64,000 nt of DNA from Maribellus sp. CM-23 (GCF_021354595.1 NZ_JADWYJ010000004.1:62001-126000), one strand, 5' to 3'; shown: positions 8,182-17,902, numbered from the stretch's first letter. Made by a program: numbers and translations. Notes: generated from the letters alone by a model not told the origin.

Positions 8182-8796
8182 ATGTTGGTAAGGTTGTATA
8201 ACGAGAATCCTAATCCACGAGACATTCGGGATGTTGTTGAAATATTGCGGCAGGGAGGAGTGATTATTTACCCGACCGATACTGTTTACGGAATGGGGTG
8301 CGATATCACCAATCAGAAAGCCGTTGAAAAAGTCGCGCGTTTAAAAGGAATAAAGGTCGAAAAAAGTAACTTTTCGTTTATTTGTAGCGATTTTAGCCAT
8401 CTTTCTGATTTTACGAAGCCAATACCCAACCACATTTTCAAACTGATCCGGAAAAATCTTCCGGGGCCCTTCACTTTTATTCTGGAAGCCAATAACAATG
8501 TTCCGAAATACTTTAAAGGAAAGAAGAAGACGGTTGGCATCCGAATTCCGGACAATAATATTATTCGTGCGATTGTAGAAGAACTGGGTAATCCTATTAT
8601 GTCCACTTCTATTCATGACGAGGACGAAATTATTGAATACACTACAGATCCGGAGTTGATTTACGAAAAATACCAGGATGTAGCCGATGTGGTAATCGAT
8701 GGCGGGTATGGTGAACTGGTTCCGTCAACCATTGTTGATTGCTCCGGCAATGACATTGAAATTGTACGGGAAGGTAAAGGTATTCTGGAGTATTAA
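8182..8796 (+). CDS. Sua5/YciO/YrdC/YwlC-family protein (threonylcarbamoyl-AMP synthase-like)
   Basis: This is a 204-residue single-domain protein. YPTDTVYGMGCD near residue 33 is the nucleotide-binding motif, and KKTVGIRIPDN plus PIMSTSIHDEDE complete the YrdC fold. Sua5/TsaC members make threonylcarbamoyl-AMP for t6A37 of tRNA. The length and the STSIHDEDE segment (in place of STSAN) are closer to the YciO branch, whose exact activity is less certain. It is divergent from the tRNA methyltransferase gene mnmD. Confidence 0.85.
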   Translation: MLVRLYNENPNPRDIRDVVEILRQGGVIIYPTDTVYGMGCDITNQKAVEKVARLKGIKVEKSNFSFICSDFSHLSDFTKPIPNHIFKLIRKNLPGPFTFILEANNNVPKYFKGKKKTVGIRIPDNNIIRAIVEELGNPIMSTSIHDEDEIIEYTTDPELIYEKYQDVADVVIDGGYGELVPSTIVDCSGNDIEIVREGKGILEY

Positions 8797-8819
8797 GATT
8801 TTGGGATCCTGCGTTGATT

Positions 8820-10265
8820 TTATTCTTTCCAGAAAGACGGCGAGAAAAGTACCAGTACTGTAAACAATTCCAGACGGCCCAATAACATCAGAAAGGATAA
8901 AAACCATTTTCCAAGCGGCGATATGTGGTAGAAGTTCTCGGCAGGTCCTACGCTTCCGAGCCCCGGGCCAATGTTGCCCAAGCTTGTCGCAACGGCTCCC
9001 ATCGATGATTCCATGTCGGGCTCAATCAGGGTGAACAGAATGGTGCTGACAAAGAAAATTACCATGTACAACATAAAAAATGCAAGCACATTGGTTACGA
9101 TTTTAGAATCAACCGAATGGCGATTGAATTTTACCGGAATTACTGCGCGCGGGTGTACCAGGCGCTTTAGTTCATAATATCCGTTTTTGGCCAGTATTAC
9201 AATACGCATGATTTTGATGCCTCCCCCGGTTGATCCGGCGGAGCCTCCAAAGAAAAACAATGCAAAAATAAGCATGGTCAGGAAAGGTGGCCAGACCAGG
9301 TAGTCGGCGGTGGCGAAGCCTGTTGTTGTTACAATGGATACCACCTGAAACAATGCTTCACGAAAGGCACCTTCAAAATTGAGGTGGGAAGAGAGTAATA
9401 ATCCGCCTGTAATTACTGCTGAAAAGCACAGGGTTATTAAACTATAGTATTTGAATTCCTCGTCTTTAACTATGGACGAAAAACGACCGGTTATGGCCAT
9501 GTACGACAGGGTAAAATTGGTGCCTGCCAGAAACATGAAGAAAGTGATAACATATTGGATGAAAGGCGATGGCCAGTGCGCGATACTTGCCTGTTTGGTA
9601 GAGAAACCTCCGGTTGCCATGGTGGTAAACGAGTGGCAAATTGAATCGAAAAAAGTCATGCCTCCAATCCAGAGCAAAATGGTTTCAAGCACGGTGAACA
9701 GGATGTAGATTCCCCAAAGTGTTTTGGCTGTTTGCGTAATCCGGGGACTAATTTTATCCGGTGTAGGACCGGGCACTTCCGCCATAAACAGCTGCATTCC
9801 ACCTATTCCAAATACCGGTAAAATGGCCAGTGAGAGAACGATGATTCCCATTCCTCCAAGCCATTGCGTAATGCTTCGCCAAAATAAAATTCCGTGCGGA
9901 AGAGCTTCAATGTCGTTTAAAATAGAAGAACCGGTGGTTGTGAACCCCGATATGGTTTCAAAAAAAGCGTCGGTAAAACGTGGAATGGAACCACTCAGAA
10001 TATAGGGAAGCGATCCGAAAAAGGAGAACACCAGCCATACCATTGTTACAATGATAAAACCTTCGCGTTTCCCTATGTCTTTTTTTGCTTTCCAGGTGGC
10101 AGCAGTGATTAATGCACCGATTCCGAGATTGATCCCGGCAGAGATCAGGAATGCGACAGTGTCGTTGCCTCCGTAGATTAGTGCTACCACGGACGTCAAA
10201 AGCATTGCAAACCCTTCAACAACCAAGAGTAAACCAAGTACTTTAAAAATGATCTTGAGATTCAT
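8820..10265 (-). CDS. trkH: Trk-type potassium uptake channel subunit TrkH
   Basis: This 481-residue inner-membrane protein has about ten hydrophobic helices. Four pore repeats are visible by their filter segments: ISGFTTTGSSIL, FTTMATGGFS, IVTTTGFATAD and SLGNIGPGLG. These supply the filter glycines of the SKT (TrkH/KtrB) family. It forms the potassium-conducting subunit and is gated by TrkA, encoded 20 bases upstream on the same strand, so the two form an operon. Confidence 0.95.
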   Translation of the reverse strand: MNLKIIFKVLGLLLVVEGFAMLLTSVVALIYGGNDTVAFLISAGINLGIGALITAATWKAKKDIGKREGFIIVTMVWLVFSFFGSLPYILSGSIPRFTDAFFETISGFTTTGSSILNDIEALPHGILFWRSITQWLGGMGIIVLSLAILPVFGIGGMQLFMAEVPGPTPDKISPRITQTAKTLWGIYILFTVLETILLWIGGMTFFDSICHSFTTMATGGFSTKQASIAHWPSPFIQYVITFFMFLAGTNFTLSYMAITGRFSSIVKDEEFKYYSLITLCFSAVITGGLLLSSHLNFEGAFREALFQVVSIVTTTGFATADYLVWPPFLTMLIFALFFFGGSAGSTGGGIKIMRIVILAKNGYYELKRLVHPRAVIPVKFNRHSVDSKIVTNVLAFFMLYMVIFFVSTILFTLIEPDMESSMGAVATSLGNIGPGLGSVGPAENFYHISPLGKWFLSFLMLLGRLELFTVLVLFSPSFWKE

Positions 10266-10285
10266 CCCAGATTGGTTTTGATCGC

Positions 10286-11620
10286 TTATTTGAAGAACTT
10301 CTCTATCTTTTTAATTCCTGATGGCAGGGTAAATACCACCACTTTATCGCCTTCCTGTACTTGCGTGTAACCATGTGCAATATAGCCCATATTTCCACGA
10401 ATGACACCCCCGATTTTGGCTTCGGCTGGAAATCCGATATCTTTTACCGGTTTCAGGGTGATTTTAGCTCCGGGTTTGGCAATAAATTCAAAAACTTCTG
10501 CTTCAGAAGCTGTCAGACATTTCACTTTAGATATTTCGGCATTCAATGTAAAACGGTAGATGTAACTTGCAGCAATCAGCTTTTTGTTGATAATGCTTCC
10601 AATTCCTGTGTTGTCAGCCAGTTTCATGTAAGCCAGGTTCTCAACCTCGGCCACTGTCCGGCGAACGCCCAGTGTTTTAGCGAGGTTACATCCCAGTATG
10701 TTGGTTTCTGAATTTCCGGTAGTAGCCACAAAAGCATCCATTTTGTCGATGCCTTCTTCTTTTAGGAGATCCAGGTTTCTTCCGTCTCCGTTAATTACCA
10801 GTACATTGCTGAAGCGGTCGGCGATTTCCTCGCATCTTTCCCTGTCGCTTTCAATGATTTTTATCCGGTAACTTTCGCCCAGTTTTTCAACGGCTTTTTG
10901 GGCAATACGGCTACCTCCCATAAACATGATGTTTTTGACCTCAAACTGTTTTTTCCCGGTGAGTTCCAAAACATTGCTTTGTTCTGATGGAGTTGTGACG
11001 AAGAAGACCACGTCGTCGTTTTGAATCGAATCGTGTCCGTTGGGAATGATCGTTTCGTTGTCGCGTTTAATCGCTACAACCAGCAAATGCTGATGTTCGA
11101 TGGCCAGTTCTTCAAACGTTTTGTTCAGAATAGGTGCATTGTCACGAACCTTGATTCCCAGAAGGAGCAACTTCCCATTGGAAAATTCGATCATCTGCCG
11201 GGTTACTGTTTGTTTGACGGAAGCAACAATTTCTTTGGCAGCCAGACTTTCAGGATAGATCAATTCGTTGATCCCCATGTCGTTTAATTTGGCCCGGTAT
11301 TTTTCCTGCAGGTATTCCTGGTTGTTGATACGTGCAATGGTGCGGCTTACCCCAAGGTATTTAGCCATGGCACAAGCCAAAACATTTCGTTCTTCGAACG
11401 GTGTTACCGCAATAAACAGATCGGCTTTTGCCAGGTCTGCTTTTTTCAGGTCTGAAAAAGAGTGCGCTGAACCAATAACCGTCATCAGGTCTACTTCACT
11501 GCTTATTTTGGAGAGTCGCTCCTGCGAATCGTCCAAAAGCACAATGTCGTGATCTTCTTTGGATAACATCCTTGCCAAATGTGTCCCCACTTCGCCGGCA
11601 CCGGCAATTACAACTTTCAT
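10286..11620 (-). CDS. trkA: Trk potassium uptake regulatory subunit TrkA
   Basis: This 444-residue cytosolic protein has two tandem RCK units. The first Rossmann motif is GAGEVG (6-11). The second begins near residue 229 (IMFMGGSRIAQKAVEKL) and has lost the classic GxGxxG pattern. Each RCK_N domain is followed by an RCK_C domain, the last ending in QEGDKVVVFTLP. TrkA binds NAD(H) or ATP/ADP and controls TrkH, encoded directly downstream. Confidence 0.95.
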   Translation of the reverse strand: MKVVIAGAGEVGTHLARMLSKEDHDIVLLDDSQERLSKISSEVDLMTVIGSAHSFSDLKKADLAKADLFIAVTPFEERNVLACAMAKYLGVSRTIARINNQEYLQEKYRAKLNDMGINELIYPESLAAKEIVASVKQTVTRQMIEFSNGKLLLLGIKVRDNAPILNKTFEELAIEHQHLLVVAIKRDNETIIPNGHDSIQNDDVVFFVTTPSEQSNVLELTGKKQFEVKNIMFMGGSRIAQKAVEKLGESYRIKIIESDRERCEEIADRFSNVLVINGDGRNLDLLKEEGIDKMDAFVATTGNSETNILGCNLAKTLGVRRTVAEVENLAYMKLADNTGIGSIINKKLIAASYIYRFTLNAEISKVKCLTASEAEVFEFIAKPGAKITLKPVKDIGFPAEAKIGGVIRGNMGYIAHGYTQVQEGDKVVVFTLPSGIKKIEKFFK

Positions 11621-11818
11621 CGTCTGCTGTCTTTGTAAATAATTCGCAACAAATTAATGTATTAACTTCTACAATTCCATGTAAAAAACTGTTTTTTAAT
11701 TTTTTACCTCATTCAAATTTAACATACCCGGCTGCAAAAAACAATACAAGTATTTGAGAGTCAAGAAGTATTTTTGAAGGCCTTATTGCTGTAATTTGTA
11801 TTCAATATAATTAACTCA

Positions 11819-13858
11819 TTACTGCCACTGAATACGGAATGCACCCATTGCCGGGAGCGAATGAATGGAGCTGCTTTGCGGCTGTATATTTCTCGTGGTT
11901 ATTACACTGGTTTGATCATTAATTTGGTATTCTTCAGGGATAAAATAAGAATTCAGAACCAAAACATCTGGAGTCAATTCTTGCGGACTGTTTTTGGTCA
12001 ATCCAATTTGAATGATTTTGTCATCGAAACAAATAAAGCTACTGTTGAGAAACAGGTGCTTGTCTTCAAATAAAGTTCCGTACTCCAGAAATACGGGTTG
12101 ATGGAGGTTCTTTTGTGTTGTTACATTTTGTGCTATCTGACGCGTGTAAGCTGATGAATCGATAGGGAATTGGGTTATAATGTAGTTTTGACGACCCTTA
12201 ATTAGTTGCAGGGTGAGGTTGTCGCGGTTGTTGAATACGATCAGTTCTTTTTGCTGATACTGCCGGAACTTTTGTCCGGTTGAAAGCAACATTACCAGCG
12301 AGAATAGGAGGAACGCATATTTCAACTGCCGGGCACGCCGGAATTCGATAAAAGCAAAGCAAAAAAGCAAGGCCAGCGCCAAACTTATGGATTGCGACCC
12401 GCTGAAGGGAATTTTTAAAACGGAATGAGATAAATTTTCAATCCATTGGAGTAAGGAGAACAAATTGCCGATCACTTCTTTTATCACGAAAGCCAGTCCT
12501 GTGGATAAGTATGGAACTCCGGATAACAGAAGCAGTAAAACACCCAAAATGATTAACACGAAAACCGCCGGAATGATGACTACATTTGTTAGCAGAAAAT
12601 AAGTGGGAAATTGATTGAAATAATACGACGTGAGAGGAAAGGTTGCGATTTGGGCGGCTACTGAAACGGTCATTAAAACCCAAAAATAGTGCATTATTCT
12701 GTTTTTTATTTTCCATAGTTTTTCCAGTTTGGGTTGAAGAAACACAATGCCAAATACGGCAGAATACGAAAGCTGAAATCCAACTTCAAAAAGATTGTTG
12801 GGATTCAGCAATAACAGAATAAAGGCAGAAGTGGCCAGTGTGTTGTAAATATTGGCCCGCCGGTTTAAACTGGTGGCAATGCTTACCAGCGAAAACATGG
12901 TGGCAGCCCGCAGCACCGATGGCGAAAGACCGGTTAAAAGAGCATAACTCCACAACATTATAATGGAAAAGATAACAAACAGAATGCTTCCTTTTTTACT
13001 TTTTTTCAGAAAGCCAAAAATCAACACAAACATCCCGAAAATAATGCCGACATGTAAGCCTGATACGGCCAACACATGCATGGCTCCAGCGGCCGAAAAT
13101 ACTCGTTTGGTTTCCGGATCAAGCCCTCGTTTATAGCCCAGTGTAAGTGCAGAAAGAATAGCCGTTTCATTTTCTCCCAAATTTTGATGCCGGTAAATGG
13201 TCAGTAATTTATCCCGAAGTTTTTCAGCCATTATAACCGGGCTATTTATTTTGATGTTTGTCGGCTTCCACTTTTCATCGGCGAGGTATAACTGGCGGTA
13301 TATTTTTTGGCGGTTCAGGTACTTTTGGTAGTCAAACTCATAAGGATTGCCATTGTTGGTAACAATGCGGGGATTCTCCTTAAATAAAATAACTGTACCC
13401 GGAACGAGGTCTGCCGCATGGCTGTCCTTTCCGAAATAGGCCAGTATTTTTTCGTTTGCCTGAAATGTTGAATCTGCTTCGGTAAAGGAGTTTATCTTGA
13501 GGACCGTTTTGTAAGAATTGGGTTTTTCTTCCGGTTTTTCAAGAACGATTGCCGAGAATTGGCCGTTCAGATAGAATGCCGGTGGTTGGTTGTGTTGATT
13601 GAAGAATACGATTCCGAGCAAAAAGAACAAAACGCTTGTTAATGCCCCAAAAATACCTTCGAATGAAAATCGGTAGCGAATGTTTAGCAGAATTAATACC
13701 AAAAAAAGAATACCCGCACTCAGAAAAAACAGGCTGCTTTCCTGTTTTAAGAAAGCGGCTGCAAGCACTCCTGTGCCGTATGATACGGCAATTCTGAGAA
13801 TGGGTATTTTTTGAAGTAGTTTTTCCAAGGTTATTGCCTGAAGGATATATCCGCTCAA
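11819..13858 (-). CDS. ComEC/Rec2-family DNA-uptake channel protein
   Basis: This 679-residue polytopic membrane protein has an N-terminal DUF4131-type segment with early helices and a soluble OB-like part. The Competence domain then carries the hallmark HVLAVSGLHVGIIFGMF near residue 262 and further helices. After about residue 520 the C-terminus is soluble and lacks the HxHxDH residues of the metallo-beta-lactamase domain found in Bacillus ComEC. Bacteroidota versions are commonly of this shorter type. It is thought to move single-stranded DNA across the inner membrane. It lies 23 bases downstream of def. Confidence 0.9.
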   Translation of the reverse strand: MSGYILQAITLEKLLQKIPILRIAVSYGTGVLAAAFLKQESSLFFLSAGILFLVLILLNIRYRFSFEGIFGALTSVLFFLLGIVFFNQHNQPPAFYLNGQFSAIVLEKPEEKPNSYKTVLKINSFTEADSTFQANEKILAYFGKDSHAADLVPGTVILFKENPRIVTNNGNPYEFDYQKYLNRQKIYRQLYLADEKWKPTNIKINSPVIMAEKLRDKLLTIYRHQNLGENETAILSALTLGYKRGLDPETKRVFSAAGAMHVLAVSGLHVGIIFGMFVLIFGFLKKSKKGSILFVIFSIIMLWSYALLTGLSPSVLRAATMFSLVSIATSLNRRANIYNTLATSAFILLLLNPNNLFEVGFQLSYSAVFGIVFLQPKLEKLWKIKNRIMHYFWVLMTVSVAAQIATFPLTSYYFNQFPTYFLLTNVVIIPAVFVLIILGVLLLLLSGVPYLSTGLAFVIKEVIGNLFSLLQWIENLSHSVLKIPFSGSQSISLALALLFCFAFIEFRRARQLKYAFLLFSLVMLLSTGQKFRQYQQKELIVFNNRDNLTLQLIKGRQNYIITQFPIDSSAYTRQIAQNVTTQKNLHQPVFLEYGTLFEDKHLFLNSSFICFDDKIIQIGLTKNSPQELTPDVLVLNSYFIPEEYQINDQTSVITTRNIQPQSSSIHSLPAMGAFRIQWQ

Positions 13859-13881
13859 ACGAATCCCCTGAAAAAAGGTTG

Positions 13882-14439
13882 CTATTTGGCAGGAACTTTT
13901 ATCCGGTATGCTGGAATTACTTTGCCCTGGCTAATGCTGATAAGTTTACTTTTCAGGAGTCGTTTCCGGAGCGGAGAGAGGTAGTCGATAAACAACTTTC
14001 CGTCCAGGTGGTCGTATTCGTGTTGGATAACCCTGCCTGCAAATCCTTTGAAGGTTTCTGTATGCTCTTCAAAGTTTTCGTCGAAGTAGCGAAGCGTAAC
14101 TTCGTCGTGGCGCGAAACGTCTTCCCGTATTTCCGGAAGACTCAGGCATCCTTCGTTCATAACCCATTTTTCTCCGTCAACCTCCAGGATTTCAGGATTG
14201 ATAAACACTTTCTGGAAATTTTCCAGTTCGGGTTCATCATCAGCGCCCGAGCTGGCATCAACTACAAACAAACGAATTGACATGCCTACCTGTGGCGCTG
14301 CCAGTCCAACTCCGTCAGAATAATACATGGTTTCCCACATGTTTTCAATTACTTCTTTCAGGTTGGGGTAGTCTTTATCTATTTCTTGTGCGCGTTTTCT
14401 TAAAATAGGATCGCCGTAAACTGTTACCGGGTATTTCAT
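13882..14439 (-). CDS. def: Peptide deformylase
   Basis: The enzyme removes the formyl group from the initiator methionine of new proteins. With the start at 14439 (MKYPVTVYGDPILRK, the usual N-terminus) it has 185 residues. All three motifs are present: GVGLAAPQ (43-50), EGCLSLP with the metal-binding Cys, and QHEYDHLDG with the metal-binding histidines and the catalytic Glu. An in-frame start 17 codons upstream would add a basic extension atypical of the family. It lies between ruvX and comEC on the same strand. Confidence 0.95.
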   Translation of the reverse strand: MKYPVTVYGDPILRKRAQEIDKDYPNLKEVIENMWETMYYSDGVGLAAPQVGMSIRLFVVDASSGADDEPELENFQKVFINPEILEVDGEKWVMNEGCLSLPEIREDVSRHDEVTLRYFDENFEEHTETFKGFAGRVIQHEYDHLDGKLFIDYLSPLRKRLLKSKLISISQGKVIPAYRIKVPAK

Positions 14440-14554
14440 TCGTCTGTATTTTTTATTTTCAATCGGCACAGGTTTTTTAATGGCTTTCAAATGGTGAAAA
14501 TCACTTTTGCTGGGCCGAATTCCCTGTTCTCTTGCTTCTTTTTTGTTTACTTTT

Positions 14555-14977
14555 TTACTGCAAATTTCTTCGCTGCTCTAAATAGTTCTGCAGAATGATG
14601 GTAGCACTAATTCCGTCTATCATCTCTTTATTCTGTCTTTGCTTTTTTTTCAGCCCTCCATCAATCATGGTTTGAAAAGCCATTTTCGATGTAAAGCGCT
14701 CGTCGTATAGTTCCAACCTGATCTCCGGATAAACTTGTTGGAATTTGCGGAGAAAAGGATTAATGTAACGAACAGCTTCAGAGGCTTCGTTGTTCATTTG
14801 GCGAGGATAGCCCACTACTACGGTTTCCACCTTTTCCTTCAGAAAATACTCTTTCAGAAAATCCCAGATGGTGTGAGTAGGTATTGTAGTAAGCCGGGTT
14901 GCAATTATTTGCCCGGGGTCTGTAACAGCCATTCCCACACGCTTTCTGCCGTAATCGATGGATAGAATTCTTGCCAT
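14555..14977 (-). CDS. ruvX: Putative pre-16S rRNA nuclease / Holliday-junction resolvase-like protein (YqgF/RuvX)
   Basis: This 140-residue RNase H-fold protein starts at ARILSIDYGRKRVGMAVTDP with the first catalytic Asp, then VVVGYPRQMN, the Glu-containing LYDERFTSKMA and the C-terminal Asp in KEMIDGISATIILQNYL. YqgF is implicated in 5' maturation of 16S rRNA; a resolvase role was proposed earlier. The 14977 start is preferred to one 18 bases upstream because a perfect -7 box ends only 16 bases before it. Confidence 0.93.
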   Translation of the reverse strand: MARILSIDYGRKRVGMAVTDPGQIIATRLTTIPTHTIWDFLKEYFLKEKVETVVVGYPRQMNNEASEAVRYINPFLRKFQQVYPEIRLELYDERFTSKMAFQTMIDGGLKKKQRQNKEMIDGISATIILQNYLEQRRNLQ

Positions 14978-14992
14978 AATTTTAAATCGCTG

Positions 14993-15000
14993 CAAAAGTA
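14993..15000 (-). promoter_or_regulatory. -7 promoter element for ruvX
   Basis: TACTTTTG on the minus strand is an exact TAnnTTTG match. Transcription would start about 11 bases before the ATG at 14977. No clear -33 element was found. Confidence 0.4.
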
Positions 15001-15181
15001 TAGAGAATTGATTAGAAAAAAAAGAGCTGGTTAAACGGTTTGTTTTCAGAGAATTCAGGTAAAGTGTAAAACTGGCGTTTCATTTTTGGCACGTGCTTTG
15101 CAATTTCATTTGCAATTACCGGTTTAAACAAGGCGCCAAAAGAGCAATGCAAACAATTTGTTGAATTTTAAAATAAACGTC

Positions 15182-16333
15182 ATGAAAACGATAAAATTCA
15201 GACTGTTTGCCACGATATTTACTCTGGCGGCAGTTATTACAGCAACAACATTTGAGGCGAACGCACAACGCAGATCCAGTCAGGAAGGCAACGAATCCAG
15301 GCGGAGTACTCAGGAAACCCGAAAAAACGTAGAGCGGAAAAGTACTTACAAAGAGTACGATAAGGTTCAGCGAAAATCGGTTGATCCAAAACTGAGAAGT
15401 ACACGTAGCGAGGGTAGCCGTTCGTCTGTAACCAAGTCGGGTAACAACCAGAATCGTTCGCAGTCAAATAGCTCACGCAATTCTTCTTCAAATTATCAGA
15501 AGCGGGAGTCAAACAGAAATGTAACAAATCAGGGAAATAACAGAAGTGTTCAGAAAAGCAGTCAGGCAACTCCCAGCCGGAATTCGAATTCCACTTATCG
15601 TACTTCACGGGAGCAAGACCGGAATACCGTTCGCAGCCGGGAGAATGACAACCGCAATGTGCGGGTAGGTACTTCTACCAGCGAAGGACGCCGGAATACC
15701 GGAAGAACAGTTAACGAAAACCGAGACTTCTACCGGGTTGATAAAGCGGACAGACGCTATTCTCCAAGTGAAAATTACCGGGGAAGCAGTAATTACTGGA
15801 AAGGGAACTACCGTTCTGAGCGGATGAACTACAATCATAAAGACAAAAGGTATTATTCTAATTACAATTATTCAAAGAGGAATCACTGGGATAGAAAGTG
15901 GGAAAACTACCGCTGGAATTACAATAGCTGGCGCGATTATTACAGCGGCTATAACCCGCGGTCTTACACCTACTCAAGGTATTATTTTCATCACCCGCAT
16001 TACGGGCACGTTCTTTCCAGGTTTGATTACCGTCCGGTGGTTTTCGTTCACAACCATCATCAGTATTATTGTTACAACGGACATTTCTTCCGTTACCGTC
16101 CGGGAGTAGGTTACATACTGGTTGATTTGCCTTACGGATTTACCTTCCAGTATTTGCCGAAAGGACATTACGAACGGGTTCACGTAAACGGTTACCTGTA
16201 TTTCAGAATCGGAAACTTGTTCTTTGAAGCATCAAACTACGGGTTTAACCTGGTTCATTATCCGGAAAGATATTATGCCTATGACGACGGATTTGAGCGT
16301 CCCGGATATTATTACGACGATATTTATTGGTAG
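15182..16333 (+). CDS. Secreted Arg/Ser/Asn-rich and Tyr-rich protein, DUF6515-like C-terminus
   Basis: The start at 15182 gives 383 residues with a good Sec signal (hydrophobic LFATIFTLAAVITATTF, cleavage after ANA). Residues about 28-185 are low-complexity and highly basic (Arg, Ser, Asn, Gln), likely disordered. Residues about 190-270 are rich in Tyr, Asn, Arg and Trp. The last 110 residues (PVVFVHNHHQYYCYNGHFF, PYGFTFQYLPKGH, NGYLYFRIGNLFFEAS) resemble the repeating Tyr/Gly pattern of DUF6515-like envelope proteins. No catalytic motif is visible. It may be a periplasmic or surface structural protein. It stands alone, with a strong terminator after it. Confidence 0.75.
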   Translation: MKTIKFRLFATIFTLAAVITATTFEANAQRRSSQEGNESRRSTQETRKNVERKSTYKEYDKVQRKSVDPKLRSTRSEGSRSSVTKSGNNQNRSQSNSSRNSSSNYQKRESNRNVTNQGNNRSVQKSSQATPSRNSNSTYRTSREQDRNTVRSRENDNRNVRVGTSTSEGRRNTGRTVNENRDFYRVDKADRRYSPSENYRGSSNYWKGNYRSERMNYNHKDKRYYSNYNYSKRNHWDRKWENYRWNYNSWRDYYSGYNPRSYTYSRYYFHHPHYGHVLSRFDYRPVVFVHNHHQYYCYNGHFFRYRPGVGYILVDLPYGFTFQYLPKGHYERVHVNGYLYFRIGNLFFEASNYGFNLVHYPERYYAYDDGFERPGYYYDDIYW

Positions 16334-16375
16334 TAAGTGATTACTAGACCTTCGAGATATATTGTTTCTTGTTCC

Positions 16376-16407
16376 ACTACCTGCACTTTGGGTGCAGGTA
16401 GTTTTTT
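16376..16407 (+). terminator. Terminator of the secreted Tyr-rich protein gene
   Basis: The 11-bp stem ACTACCTGCAC/GTGCAGGTAGT with a 5-base loop is followed by six T. It lies about 45 bases after the stop codon. Confidence 0.9.
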
Positions 16408-16507
16408 ATGGGGAGAAAATGAAAGATGTCAGATGAATAAATGTTTTTAATTTGCCGGAACATTCATTCGCTGCATTTTTTTATCTATTTTTAAAAAACC
16501 AAATGCG

Positions 16508-17161
16508 ATGTCAAAAATGTCTATGAAACTGAAAAGAGATCAATTGCCGCCCAAAAAGGCTGAGAACTGGAGAAAAAGTTTTAAAGAGGAGTCGAAACTC
16601 ACCTTTAATCTCAAAGTTCCAAAGATTATCCTGCAAAAGGAAACGTATAAATCGCTGATTGGCGAAAACGAAAACCGGGTGCGGGTATATCTTGGTCTTG
16701 AACCGGAAAAGAACGAGGGTAAGTATGAGCTTTGTGCTTATGCTGTATCTGCTTTTTTGCTGGGAAGTGGCGATGTCTATGCCGATTATGAAACTCCGGT
16801 ATTCAAATTATCCAAGAAAAATGTGAACCTTTCGGATAATAACAAGATGGTGATTGAAAGCATCAGAATGTATCGCAAGTGGCGTTCGGGCGAACTCGAT
16901 CCGGAGGATGAAGGAGCACCGTTCAGGCAATACATATATCCCAATGCCTATTTGTTGACCAAGTTTGAGTTGCATGAATTATTCAACGCACAAAACAGGG
17001 CCGAGATACAACTTGAATTTGGTATTGCAAAAACCATGGATGTAATCATCGGGCCGGTGAGAACGATGGAAATGCAAACGTCAGGAGAAGATGACGACGT
17101 TTTTAACCATGCTGGTGTATGTCCTCCTTATTGTGACGAGAGAAGCATTTACAACTCATAA
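16508..17161 (+). CDS. Hypothetical cytosolic protein, 217 residues
   Basis: I do not recognise this family. The protein is soluble, with a basic N-terminus (KLKRDQLPPKKAENWRKS), no signal peptide and no membrane segment. The middle is mixed alpha/beta (VRVYLGLEPEKNEGKYELCAYAVSAF would read as a strand-rich core). The end contains HAGVCPPYCDERS with two closely spaced cysteines that could bind metal or form a disulfide. It is followed nine bases after its stop, in the same frame, by a membrane protein gene, so the two are probably co-transcribed, and the histidine kinase may belong to the same unit. Confidence 0.75.
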   Translation: MSKMSMKLKRDQLPPKKAENWRKSFKEESKLTFNLKVPKIILQKETYKSLIGENENRVRVYLGLEPEKNEGKYELCAYAVSAFLLGSGDVYADYETPVFKLSKKNVNLSDNNKMVIESIRMYRKWRSGELDPEDEGAPFRQYIYPNAYLLTKFELHELFNAQNRAEIQLEFGIAKTMDVIIGPVRTMEMQTSGEDDDVFNHAGVCPPYCDERSIYNS

Positions 17162-17170
17162 TCCGGTGCT

Positions 17171-17842
17171 TTGAACCTGCTGTATTTCAACTGGACCCCC
17201 ATCCTTATCCCTTTTATTGTTGGAATAATAAAGTTCCGTAACCTGGACACTGCATTAAGGATTCTATTCCTTTTTGTAGCAATGGGTACCGTTAACGAGC
17301 TTGTTGGCTTGTACCTGAGGTACGTTGTGTGCGTAAAAAATACCATGCCGCAGGGAAATGTCTACTACTTGGGGGAATTCCTTTTGTTGGGGCTGTATTA
17401 TCGGCAACTGTTAAAGGACCGGTTCAAATCGTGGGTGTTTTTAATTATTATTTCTCTGTTTATTACCGTAAGCCTGGTAAACTTGGTGCTTTTTAAATCC
17501 TGGTTCGAATATCCGGCGGTGCTACAAACCGTAAGCAAAATATTTCTGATGGGGTTCTCTCTTCTTTATTTCTACAAGGTAATGGACGAGGCAAAAATCG
17601 AGAATCTCTGGAAAGAACCAGTCATTTACATTAACGTTGCGGTTCTTGTCTATTATGCGGGGAATCTGTTTTACTCTTTGCTTTTCAATTTGATTCTGGA
17701 ATATTCGCGGACATTTTCGCGAATCACGGTTCAGTATTTTTCAATTCTAAATGCAGTGTTTTATTTTTTGATTGCAATTGGCTTTTGGCAGGTGAAAGCC
17801 AGTAGTAAAAAACAGCTTTCCGGTACAGGCGTTAAAACTTAA
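17171..17842 (+). CDS. Hypothetical integral membrane protein (about six helices)
   Basis: This 223-residue protein is dominated by hydrophobic segments at about residues 7-22, 28-46, 63-75, 86-108, 115-135, 152-176 and 185-205. I do not recognise the family. The best start is a TTG nine bases after the preceding stop, because the next ATG (17282) would remove the first membrane helix. It precedes a sensor kinase/response regulator pair by 60 bases and may be functionally linked to it. Confidence 0.7.
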   Translation: MNLLYFNWTPILIPFIVGIIKFRNLDTALRILFLFVAMGTVNELVGLYLRYVVCVKNTMPQGNVYYLGEFLLLGLYYRQLLKDRFKSWVFLIIISLFITVSLVNLVLFKSWFEYPAVLQTVSKIFLMGFSLLYFYKVMDEAKIENLWKEPVIYINVAVLVYYAGNLFYSLLFNLILEYSRTFSRITVQYFSILNAVFYFLIAIGFWQVKASSKKQLSGTGVKT

Positions 17843-17902
17843 TGCCTTGAACAAAATATGGATTTTGTTCGCTAAATTAGTAGCGGATTGAACATTTTTT
17901 GA

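Noticed and set aside
13318-13858. Truncation of comEC because the C-terminal beta-lactamase domain is missing
   Set aside because: Bacteroidota ComEC proteins often lack a functional beta-lactamase domain. The frame is continuous and followed by normal spacing, so it is treated as complete.
16508-17842. A single gene interrupted by a stop codon, because two frames are in phase and nine bases apart
   Set aside because: The upstream product is soluble and complete-looking, the downstream one is a membrane protein. Two adjacent genes with a TTG start for the second explain the data better than a nonsense mutation.
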